From: Nigrospora sphaerica
Lineage: Eukaryota > Ascomycota > Sordariomycetes > Amphisphaeriales > Apiosporaceae
Length of the DNA stretch: 64,000 nt
NCBI GenBank assembly: GCA_018287875.1
Contig: JAGVVL010000013.1
Location: 558,001-622,000, forward strand
Reading direction: 5' to 3'
Below, piece after piece: positions 51,701 through 61,135 of the stretch; position 1 is the stretch's first letter, and every line of letters begins with the position of its first letter. The translations under genes were made by a program, and so were the position numbers. Below the pieces are notes generated by a model. It saw only the letters and a list, made by a program, of their open reading frames with translations, was not told where the DNA came from and did no database searches.

Positions 51701-54473
51701 CCTTGTCCGCGTATCCCCTCGCGATACTATCGAGGAAAGTTGCGACCGAGACGTCAGCCTCGACACAATGCTGCAGCGCAACCGGGCCGGCCAGGATGCA
51801 CACCCGTTCGACGTCACCGTGGAACGTGGCATCGAGGTTTTCCGACTGCCATAGAGGATCCTTCTTAAACCAAACAGCGAAGTCGGCATCAAGCACCGGG
51901 ATGAATGGGACTGGCTTGCGGCCTCGCTGGCCGGCGAGTTTAATGAAGAAGTCCTTGTCTTCAAGCGATAGGAAGCGAAGGCCCGCCTCTGGACATCTCA
52001 TGGCCAGGGATTGCAGTCGCTGGCGTGGATCCGCATCATACAGCAGAGGCTCGGGCGTCTCTGCAAAACGTTCTAGAATGCGTGTCATCCAATCTTCAAC
52101 GATGCCTTGGTAGGACGGGTCAGTCCACTTTCCGGTACGTATGGGATGCGTAAGGTCCAACAATCGTCGAAGCACGCTGATGTAGGTCATGTCCTCGAGG
52201 TCCGCAGGACTCATGGATTCATAGTCGAACCCGAACCAGACCTTTTGGTGATGGTTGTTGAGGCTAGCGATGATGGAATCACGTCGCGTCTCAAGGGCGG
52301 CTACCATCTTGTCCTTGGATAGGTTGAAAAGTGTCTGGTCAAACTCGGCCCACAGGCGCATGCCGCGCGTCGCTAGAACATGCATGGACTCGCCCAGGTG
52401 GGAGATGATAGAGATGGCGCCGCCGGCGCCCCCCTGGAGTGTACCGGGCCATTCCTCGTCGCGTACGCCGGCGGCTTCCACCATGGCTCGCTTCGCCTCG
52501 GGACTTGTCTTGGCTTCCCGGGTGGTCATCATGCAGGTACCGACGAGAATGGCATCGAAGGGCATGAGTGGACGCCCGAATTCCCGCGACCAGTCACCTG
52601 AGACGTATGGCCAGGAACCCTCGACGTCACCAAAGCCGCTGCCGCCGACGAGAATCACGTTGGGGACTTCCCTGATGGCTTGATACGTCTCAAGAATGGG
52701 TTCGTGGAAGTCTTCCCGTGAGTGGTGGCCGCCAGCACGGCCGCCGGTCCACTGGAGCATGACGGGCAACGTAGGGTGCGCTCTAGCGATGTCGAGTACC
52801 TGACGTATGGTGGCGGTCGAGGACGGCTTGAAGCCAATGTACGACAACTCAAGGAGCTTGACCCACTCAGCAACAACGGCGGCGTCGGGGACGCCGGCCC
52901 CGATGGTAAGACCGCCGATGGGAAAACCCTGGCGCACAAGGGCCGCGATTTGCGGGATCATCCAGGCCACCCCCCGGGGGTTTCCGTAGATCAGATTCAA
53001 CGTAATGAGCCGGCCGCTGGGGATCTTACTCGCCAGGCACGTGATGGCAGACTCCAGCGTCTTCGGGTCATGGTACCCGCCCGCCGCAAACTCGACGTAG
53101 TAGCCGGCATTCATGACAGCCGCGACGAAGTCGACGTCGCAGGTCGTGGGCGTCATTCCGGCCACCAGCACGCGGGGCAGGCCCAGAAGGTCCGTGAACC
53201 TGGAGCGCGGAAGCCGGCGAGTCGGCTGTGCGGATGGCGGGATGAAGCGCCTTCCCACGGCGGCACGCTGGTATGTCGGCGGATTCGGGTCGTCAGACAC
53301 GGCGCATAGCAGCGGGGGCGAGGCTCTCCTCGAAAGACCGGAGGGCAGCACCGTGTAGATCTTGGTCTTCGGGTCCGACTTTATGCGTTGGATGAAGGAA
53401 CCGATACCGGTCGTGCCGCCGGGCCCGAGATCCAGAACTTGCCATCTCCCCGTCATCGACGCCATGATGGCCGGAAAGTCCACCAGCTGGGGGAATAATA
53501 GGGCTCCCATAAGAGGGGCGATATTGTCGGCGGGCTGGACGTTTTTAGCGTCAAGGAACGAGTCTAATCCCCAGACGGGCACCAAGAGATCGCCCCTCAA
53601 TATGGTGAAATGTTCTGTTCTCCTAGCAATAGCAGGAGTGCATGGGTAGAGGTGAGGGGAGTGAAAGGGCAACGAGACCGGTATGAATTGGAGATAAACA
53701 GAATTGTCACGCAGGCCAAAGCCCTGGCTTGGAGCACGAAGCCGGCTGCAGAGGGCAATTAGGCCCTCGGGGCCGCCAGCGGCCACGTATGAGCCAGGTT
53801 CATTTATGAGGACGATATGAAGCTTCCTGCCGTCCGGCAATGTCTCGTTGACCAGGTTCATTTCTTCGGTCAGCCTGGACTCGGGCAGCCCAACAACGGA
53901 CAGCATAGGAGACGGGGTCCCCTCACCCCGTCTCGTGCACTCGGCCGCAGCCGCGACGGGGACGAGGTTCTTGCCGTCCCAGACGCCCTTTGCGCACCGA
54001 ATGCCGTGGCAGAAGCCGGCAATCATGGGCTCGATCCGGTCGTAGAGAGAGTCCCACGAGTCGGAGACGGCCATATTTGTGGCGCACAAAAGGCCAACCG
54101 AGTGGCCCGTGAATGCCGAGGCGGAGCGCGCCATCTCGCCCGGCGTCTTCCCCAGGATCTTGCACAGTAACACATAACGGGCCATGTGCAACAGAGACGT
54201 GGCGACCATGGCTATGGTGGGCGACAGTGCAGGCGAACGCTTGGAATCGGCCGTCATCCATTCCGCGAGACTCCCCGGTACGTTCTCCTCGACCAGAAGC
54301 GGCTGCAGGACGGCGTCGCATCGCTGGATCAAGGGGGACAGTTCGTCCGGGTAGGCGGTATACAGTTCTTTGAGCTCCCGGATAGGCCGCCTGGAGAAGC
54401 CCAGCCCGCCCCAGACGATGAGGAGCGGCGCGTCGCCAGCGAGGTGGAGAGCCATAGCGAGATCTGACACCAT
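48798..54473 (-). CDS. Fatty acid synthase beta subunit, secondary-metabolism type
   Basis: Two exons (54473-49865 and 49795-48798) give 5,607 nt and 1,868 aa. The 69-nt intron (GTAAGC...GTGCAG) contains an in-frame TAA. Splicing joins EKNWG to FSLIDIVRRNP, as expected for the MPT domain, so the apparent premature stop is not real. Domains: acetyltransferase (GGLGF; GHSVG, Ser125; FHS, His271), FMN enoyl reductase (about 425-720; LVAGMTPTT), linker, hot-dog dehydratase (about 1372-1494; DFNPNH), malonyl/palmitoyl transferase (about 1495-1868; FTGQGSQ; GHSLG, Ser1642). The ATG at 54473 gives a short N-terminus and total length like the dedicated beta subunits of fungal toxin pathways (StcK/HexB about 1,900 aa), not the roughly 2,050-2,100 aa of housekeeping enzymes. 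It needs an alpha subunit carrying ACP, KR and KS, which is not in the window. Inferred role: making a specific acyl chain for the NRPS. Confidence 0.93.
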
Positions 54474-55144
54474 GCTGGACGGGGTTGGGGGTGAGGATGC
54501 GGGACCGGAAAAAGAGAATGTAGGGGGGAATAAGAGGACAAGCCAAAGTCGTTGAAGATGGCCGGTTTCCTCAGGCAGCCGGTATGATAGATGAAAGAGA
54601 TTCCGGTGCGATACCTCGAAGAACACGCCGGGCTTGGTGTTTCAACGCGGCCGTCTTGAGGCGGCAGACGTACCGAGCCATCGGGTCACCAAAAGGAGCA
54701 TCGCAGACGCATCGATAGACATGCCCGGTACAGGGGGGAACGTAGGACGACGCACTAGCCCAAGACACATGCCTACTCTCATGCGAACCGCCGGATTGGG
54801 AGGAAGTCGCTGTCGTGTTACCAGTTTGTCGTGGTGTGGAGGGTCCCATTACGGTGGTGTGGTGGTGTTGGCGACTTGGGAAGCGAAGCAGGGGGGCTGT
54901 TGGTAACTCGAAAGGTCGAGGTGGGCCTTCGAAAGCGGAGCAGGCCCAAGGTTTAAAAAGGTGGTGCCACCGCCACCAGCATTCACATGTGGTCCGTTGC
55001 ACCTATTCAGAGCCTAGACTCTAGCTGTTTGGTAGGGGTCAAGGCGCGCGGTGGGGCCACTGCTATTGCATGGCACCGCGGCACCCACGCGTGCCGCTGA
55101 TGCGTAAAAGGTAGGGGACCTGCCAGTTGACAGATCCTGCTCTT
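54474..55144. promoter_or_regulatory. FAS beta upstream region
   Basis: Promoter side of the FAS beta gene up to LINE B2. It holds GGTGGTGCCACC at 54960-54971. A 143-codon minus-strand frame at 54571-55002 has no FAS-like sequence and is not taken as an exon. From about 55104 the sequence belongs to a short repeat interrupted by LINE B2. Confidence 0.55.
54960..54971 (+). promoter_or_regulatory. Candidate regulator site GGTGGTGCCACC (FAS beta)
   Basis: Exact 12-bp copy of the NRPS/oxidase promoter motif at 46814-46825, 486 bp upstream of the FAS beta ATG. Confidence 0.55.
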
Positions 55145-55158
55145 AATAGCCTATGTAT
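55104..55158 (+). repeat. Left half of short repeat split by LINE B2
   Basis: Matches the reverse complement of about 25630-25690. The right half continues at 59153 to about 59225. The last 14 bp are the duplicated target. Confidence 0.75.
55145..55158. repeat. Target-site duplication, left copy, of LINE B2
   Basis: AATAGCCTATGTAT, exact 14-bp match to 59153-59166. The uninterrupted repeat at 25567-25690 contains this target only once, with one mismatch, confirming the duplication. Confidence 0.95.
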
Positions 55159-55299
55159 TATTACTATTATTATTCTTACATTTAGCGACCTGTTTAGGCC
55201 ATGAGGACCCCCTGCGCATCTTAGCCTAGGAAAACCGTTCCGGGCTAACGTCCGGCCGGGTGAAAAACCTAGGTTCCGCTGCGTCGTACCGCTTCTATC

Positions 55300-58018
55300 T
55301 ACTCTTTGACCTGCCATACCGAGATCGGGCTCAGCGCGCCCGCTTCCTAGCTGATAAGTTGATTCGCTAGCTGGAACATGTCCAGCCTTCCGGAGCGGAG
55401 TAGCCATCTTACGATAATTCCTGCTTTTCCTGGGGTGTCGAGCATCCTGTCCGTGTCTACCGGTCCTCCTAGAGCTTGGACGAGATACTCTCGTCTTTCT
55501 CTTTCCCGTGGGCAGAAAACGAGGATATGCCAGACGGTCTCCCTGCCCTGACCGCAGACGCACCAGGGGCTATCGAAGCCTAGGACCCTACGCTTAAAAA
55601 GGAAGTCTCGCAGCCCAATTTTGCTAGTCCTCGCTTGGATAAGGATGGAGCTCTCGGCCTTATGGAGTCCTTTATAGAGCTTGAGGACGTGCTTGTCTAG
55701 CGGTATCTTAGTTGCTGCCGGGGTTCGTGCTGTTCGATTTTGCTACGCTTATTGCTATCTTTAAAGCCAGTCTCTCTCCTCAGCTTTATATGCTGAGTCT
55801 CTAGCTAGCCATTCGTTTAGCCACCTCTTACAATCGGGAGCGTCGGGGCCTTTCGGTCTGCGCCGGCAAGTCGGTCTTATTAGGATCCATCTAACTACGC
55901 TTTCGTATCTCGCTTAGATAAGTAATACGATATGCGGCTATTAGAGCCTCTCTTCCGATGCCGCCACCCTTCTGTTGAGCCACGTGTCTAAGGGGGACAC
56001 GTAAGCTTCCGTTTCTAGTACTGCGGTAGCCGTGGCTTTGAAAGCTCCTGTGACCTTTCGGAGGCACTCTGTCTAGACGTCGTTAAGTGCCTTGGCTCTA
56101 TTTTTCGAGATCTAGCGGTGCCACTCTGAAGCTCCATAGCCTATCGTAGACTGTACGACGGCTGTATAAACTTGGCGGGCTCGCTAGAGAGACGCGCCCT
56201 ATGTTAAGCCGGCTACCCGATCTAGAGCATAGACCTGCGTCGCTATCTTCTTCGATATCGACTGGATATGGACGTCCTAGCGAAGACGTCTATCCACCTG
56301 GATGCTAAGGACGCGGCAGGAGTCTTCTAGTTCGATTTCGTGCCCTTCTAAGGCTATCTTTGTGTCCGGACCTTTCCGTTTTCGAGAGAAGTGGACTAGG
56401 TGATATTTCTGGACTGCAAAGGTTATGCCGTAGCTGACTGCCTATTCCTTATAGATCCTGTGAGCGGCTTCTAGCTGCTTACAGGTCTGCTCGGGGTTTA
56501 AACCGAAGCCCACGAGGTTCGTGTTGTCTACGAAGGCTATAGTAGCTATCCCTGGTACGGCGCGGAGAGCCTTATAAAGGCCGGCTATATAGAGGCAGAA
56601 GAGGATAGGCGATAGGGGTGAGCCCTGCGGGACGCCTGCCGGGACTAGGATCTCGTCCGATTCCTGGCCGTCGAAGAATAGCATCGTGGACCGGTTAAAT
56701 AGGAAGCTTCGGATCTAGCTAATAGTCCATATAGGGACCCTTAGCGCTCGCAGGTTAACGAGAAGCCTTCTATAGTCGACCGAGTCGAAAGCGCCCGAAA
56801 TATCTAGCGATAGAAGGGTTGCTGCGCCTCCATGTTTCCAGGCTGTGCGGACTAGGTCCGTTAGCAACCGTAAGGCTGTTTCCGTGGAGCGGCCTTTCCG
56901 GTTGCCCATCTGTTCGTCCGGGAGCAGTCCGTTCTCTTCGGCAAAGCTAGCTAGCCGTTGCGCTAGTAGGCTCTCGATCGCTTTCCTTATGGTGTTAAGC
57001 AGCGCGATAGGTCTCCATCCGCCGGCTTGGTGATACTCGTTTGGCTGCTTTCCTGGCTTCCGGAGGATAACGGTGACTGCTTTCCGGAACGCTCTTAGAT
57101 AGTATCCTATATGCCAGCACGCTTCCGTTAGGGAGGCCAAGGCCTGGAAGAGGGGCTTTCCTAGGCGTTTAAGGAATCCGTTCGGAAGCTGGTCTGGTCT
57201 AGGTGCCTTCCACTGGCCTGCCTTAGTAAGGACATCTTGGACTTGTTCTGCTGTCACGTTGCTGTCTATATCGAGAGGCGCTGCGAGCCGGTTCGTTATT
57301 CGGAAGCCGGTGTACGTGGCCTTAGGGAGGGGGTAGAACCTCTCTCGGAAGGCCTCTGTTTTCTCTTTTTGGGTCGTTGCTTCGCCACGCGGTGTGTAGA
57401 GTGTAGGGACTGCTGGGGGTAACGGCGGTGCTGCTCCTTCCGTTCTTGCCTATCTCGCAATATTCCAGACGCCAGCTGGCTGGCTAGAGGCCTCGTGGAG
57501 CATATGTCTCCAGGACGCCGTCTTAGCTTCTCGGATTGCTTTCTTCTTTAAGAGAGTTGACTGACGGAGGGCTCGCCAAGCTACGTCTGTCCTATCGGAA
57601 AGCCATATCTGCTGGGCTCTTCGCTCCTTCTCTATAGCTTCTTCTGTCTCGCGGTTCCACCAGGCTTTGCCTCTCCCTTTAGAGTAGCGGAGGGGGGCAA
57701 CTAAGTCGGCTATCCGAGTTAGCTCCTTAGTTAACGTTTCAGTGTAGCTATCGATTTCTTCTGGTGTCTCGAGTCGCCCTGGCTGTGGTAGGTGTGCTGC
57801 TTCTGCCTTCGCCTGGTCATAGTCAGCTGTTTTCCAGCTGCGTCGTGGCCTGTCTTGGCGGTCTGTATAGGGTCCAGCCACGCGTATCACCTGGGGGAGG
57901 TGATCGGACCCAGCAAATGGGGCATACCCGTCGTAGGCAGCTCGGAGATCGTCCGTGGCCCACGCTAAGTCGATCGTGGAGTCCATGCACCCTCTTCGAG
58001 TCCATGTCGGTGTTCCAG
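55300..58018 (-). pseudogene. LINE B2 ORF2, heavily mutated
   Basis: Remnants include the endonuclease C-terminal part (STIDLAWATDD, SDHLPQVI, 57986-57450), the RT fingers and palm (57257-56715), and a piece with GVPQGSPLSP and FVDNTNLVGF (56684-56442), in which the FADD box is changed to VDN. The post-RT region has many TAG/TAA codons. No continuous frame remains. Confidence 0.85.
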
Positions 58019-59152
58019 GGGCCCCCTATCCCCCGGGTCTAGTTCTCTGCGCTTTCCATAGAAAGAGGTGGGGAATAGAAGGTTTGCACCTTAAGCAGCC
58101 CGCAAGGGCATATCCCTCTCTAGGACCACCGACATGCGCACCCGTCCTCTCGAGCCATAGCACGACCTCCTCGACCTGCAGCCTCCCAGGATAGCACTTG
58201 CGCCAGCGACACTCCGACAGAGAAGATGCCCTTTGGCACAATCGAAGGCAGTCCGTCTCATCCTTGTCTCCAGGTCCCTAGGCTGGCCCCATCCAGCTGT
58301 TCATCCCCTTCCACGGCAAGTCCTCGAACTGGTTCCATCTCTAGTCGACCCTAGTGCGAGTAGGGGACGTAGGGGCTACCCTGTTCTTCTGCCGGTCCCG
58401 CGGTCGTCGTGCTATGCTACAGCCCACCGGTATCCTAAAGTGGCGAGCCCTAGACCGGCTTCCCGTTGCTCGCCGCCATCTCTGCTGGCGAGCCGACTAT
58501 ATCTTGCTATAGGCCTTCGGTAAGGGGTACCACCACGCCGGTATAGTACCCTGTAAGGCCTCGACTAACCTGCCCTGATCCACCATATGTTCGTCTTCGA
58601 AGCGGTGCGCTGTCACCCCGAAGGGCGACACGGGCAGCCAGCTGTAGCCACTATTGCCTTAACGACTCCGTTCCTGTGCTCTTAACAACTTCCATTACTC
58701 TGTATGCACGCCCACTTAAGTATTCGTTCGATACCCTCGCGGCTGTTCACTGTAAGCCGTCTTAGAGCTCGGCAGGGCCGAGGGTGTCCTGTCGTCGCCT
58801 CGAGAACCGAGTCGACGTCGGATGGTTTTTTTACCCAAATCCCTTTATAAAGACGAGGGCCTTTGCTGCGCGCCTATTTTATCGTCGATCCGGCGTCACG
58901 CGGTGTCGATTTTCGAGGCTGCTTACTGCGTTTGGCGGGGGCGAAAAATTTTTGGTCGTGCGACGCCCGAAAATCCCGCATCACAGACTGTCTCAGCACA
59001 ACTCCGGTGCAGCGACATAGCGACGCAGCAATGGCGCCTCGCTACACTTTCGTGCAGAATGCGTCTCTACATCGGCTCTCCCTCAGTCAATTGACCTAGG
59101 AAGATTTCCAGCCGGCGCCGCGGGGAGGCTGTAGAGTCCGACTTCGCCAGCC
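58019..59152 (-). repeat. Alternative LINE 5' module, copy in LINE B2
   Basis: About 1,134 bp matching 31773-32902 nearly base for base, and ending at the element's outer boundary. The frame starting at 58241 (ECRWRKCYPGRL, CLRCKPS) is conserved with B1 but ends at the deletion junction. Confidence 0.85.
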
Positions 59153-59166
59153 AATAGCCTATGTAT
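59153..59166. repeat. Target-site duplication, right copy, of LINE B2
   Basis: AATAGCCTATGTAT, exact match to 55145-55158; it continues into the right half of the split short repeat (to about 59225). Confidence 0.95.
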
Positions 59167-59437
59167 GTCCACGGTATCCAGTTTAGCAGACTAGGTTATT
59201 GTCCCCCCACGTGGTGGCACGCATCAGCCGCTTAGCACACCGCTACACTCCCACGGTACAGTCTTATAATAAAATGGACAAGATGCTATTTTAAATATAT
59301 CTATACGTATATTTATACTTAATATATGATTACATATTAAGTATTCGTTGAAACCTAACGTGGGTGTCGGGTGAGTGGCGCAGGCGGGTGAGTGGCGCAC
59401 TTAAAGGGAATCTTCACGATAAATCAATCGATTACCC

Positions 59438-59667
59438 AAAAAACTTTTTCGAAACCGACCCCACACAGCGATAACTTCACAACCACGACTCTATAAGCTA
59501 CCGGATAGCCCGGAAACCGTTCCTAGGGCTCCATTTAGCCTTGAAATGGTCGATTCACCACCCTCGAGGCAAAGCGCGGGTGGTGGGAGCCGCCATAGGC
59601 CCGCCCCACCCCCCGAGCCGTCGCCTCCGGACTCAAGAACACCATCGCCAAACCCACTGTCCAAATC
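59438..59667 (+). mobile_element. LINE 5'-end fragment in tandem with LINE A9
   Basis: About 230 bp of family leader (AAAAAACTTTTTCGAAACC) and the first 30 or so ORF1 codons. It ends at CAAACCCACTGTCC just before a second leader of the same kind starts at 59668. Same orientation as the main copy. The preceding 59226-59437 stretch is AT-rich and shows no gene. Confidence 0.85.
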
Positions 59668-59776
59668 AAAAAAAACTTTTCGAAATCGACTCCACACGGC
59701 GATAACTTCACAACCACGACTCTAAAACCTACCGGATAGCCCGGAAACTGTTCCTAGGGCCTCATTTACCCTAGAA

Positions 59777-61135
59777 ATGGTCAATCCACCACCAGCGAGG
59801 CAAAACGCGGGTGGTGGGAGCCGCCAACAGGCCGCCCCACCACCTGAGCCGTCGCCTCCAGACTCGCGAACGCCATCGCCAAGCAGCAACACCGCACCTG
59901 GACGCAGTCCAGAAGCTATTCGCGGCACCGTAAACAGCTTTAAACGCTTCCTAGCCGGTGATTTCGACGTTGCGACCTTGGTCGCAGCTGTACAAGCCGC
60001 CATCCCGGTCTTAGAGGCGGCAGCTAAGGAACCAGACAGTCAGACCAGTATCGAAAGACGTATCGATAACATCGAGAACGCGCTCCAGGCTATCCACAAG
60101 GAAATCAAAGCTCCTAAGACATACGTTACAGCAGCTGTTGCCCCTACCGCTGCTCCTACACCCAGGGCTCCTCAGGTAGCCAAGACACTGCCTCCTCGAC
60201 ACGAACGGGAGGTCACGGTTAAGGCCGCGGGAACCGAAGGCCGCACTTACGAAGAGATCGTACAGAAAGTCAACGCAACAACAGGCAGAGAAACAGTAGT
60301 AGCCGCACGGAAGCTTCCTAGCGGAGACTACGCTATCACCTGTAAGACAGCAGAAGAGAAGCGACAACTAGAAACCGACCGGGCCTGGACTACCGAGGCC
60401 TTCGGAGAGAACGCCTCTATCCAGAAGAGAAAGATCCTGGTGGTGGCCCATGGCATCAATAAGGAAGCCGCAGAAACGAACCTAAGTCAGCTAGGAATTC
60501 AGCTTCGGAACCAGCCCGGCGGCCCTATCGACGTCCTAGAGGCCAAGCTCCCTCGTAACGCCAAGACCTCGTCTAGGAAGGTCACGGCCTTATATATCGC
60601 AGTACCCACGGTTCAATAAGCGGAACAGCTATGTCGAGACGGCCTTATTTGGCAGTATGGCTACTATCCATGCGAGCCCTTCGCTAAAGGAGCACAGCTT
60701 AAGCAATGCTACCACTGCTACCGTTATGGACATATCGCCCGTGTCTGCCGCCACGCACGCAGGTGTGGGCTCTGCTCTTCACCAAAGCATGACGATAAAG
60801 AATGCCCAGAAGCCGAGAATAAGAGCCGGTACTGCTGTCCAGCATGCCGAGGACCACACACTGCGTGGTCTAAGGAGTGTCCAGTCCGCCAGGAGCAGGT
60901 CCAGATCGCCAAGGCTGCTTATGTCACGAGGCCGAAGGGATTCGCACTGCCCTCGCAAGAACCCCCTAAGCCAGCTGCCGAAGGCTGGCAGACAGTACAG
61001 CCGCGGAAACGTCGAGCAACCAGCTGCCGTACTAGAAGCACTGGCAGAGCCCGCAGCAGAACCCACGAAGAGACAGACAACATGGACGTCGAAACACCGG
61101 AGTTAACACTGAACAGCATCCACGCTCGACCATGA
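59777..61135 (+). pseudogene. LINE A9 ORF1, one nonsense codon
   Basis: 1,359 nt from the ATG to TGA, equal to copies A1 and A4. A single TAA at 60617-60619 stands where copy A1 has CAA. After it the same frame continues through EQLCRDGLIWQYGYY, the zinc knuckles CYHCYRYGHIARVC and CCPACRGPHTAWSKEC, and the basic tail. The protein would be a gag-like nucleic-acid binder. Confidence 0.88.

Larger units (their letters stand above)
55159..59152 (-). mobile_element. LINE B2, complete insertion with internal deletion
   Basis: A 3,994-bp minus-strand LINE with an ATT-rich tail at 55159-55172, heavily mutated ORF2 remains, and the same 1.13-kb 5' module as LINE B1 (58019-59152). Relative to B1 it lacks about 494 bp of endonuclease coding sequence, removed between two GTGTTCCAG direct repeats. 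Many positions read TA where sister copies read CA or TG. Confidence 0.92.

Noticed and set aside
54571..55002. Upstream exon of FAS beta in a 143-codon frame
   Set aside because: No similarity to FAS N-terminal sequence, and dedicated FAS beta proteins can start close to the acetyltransferase motif, as the ATG at 54473 does.
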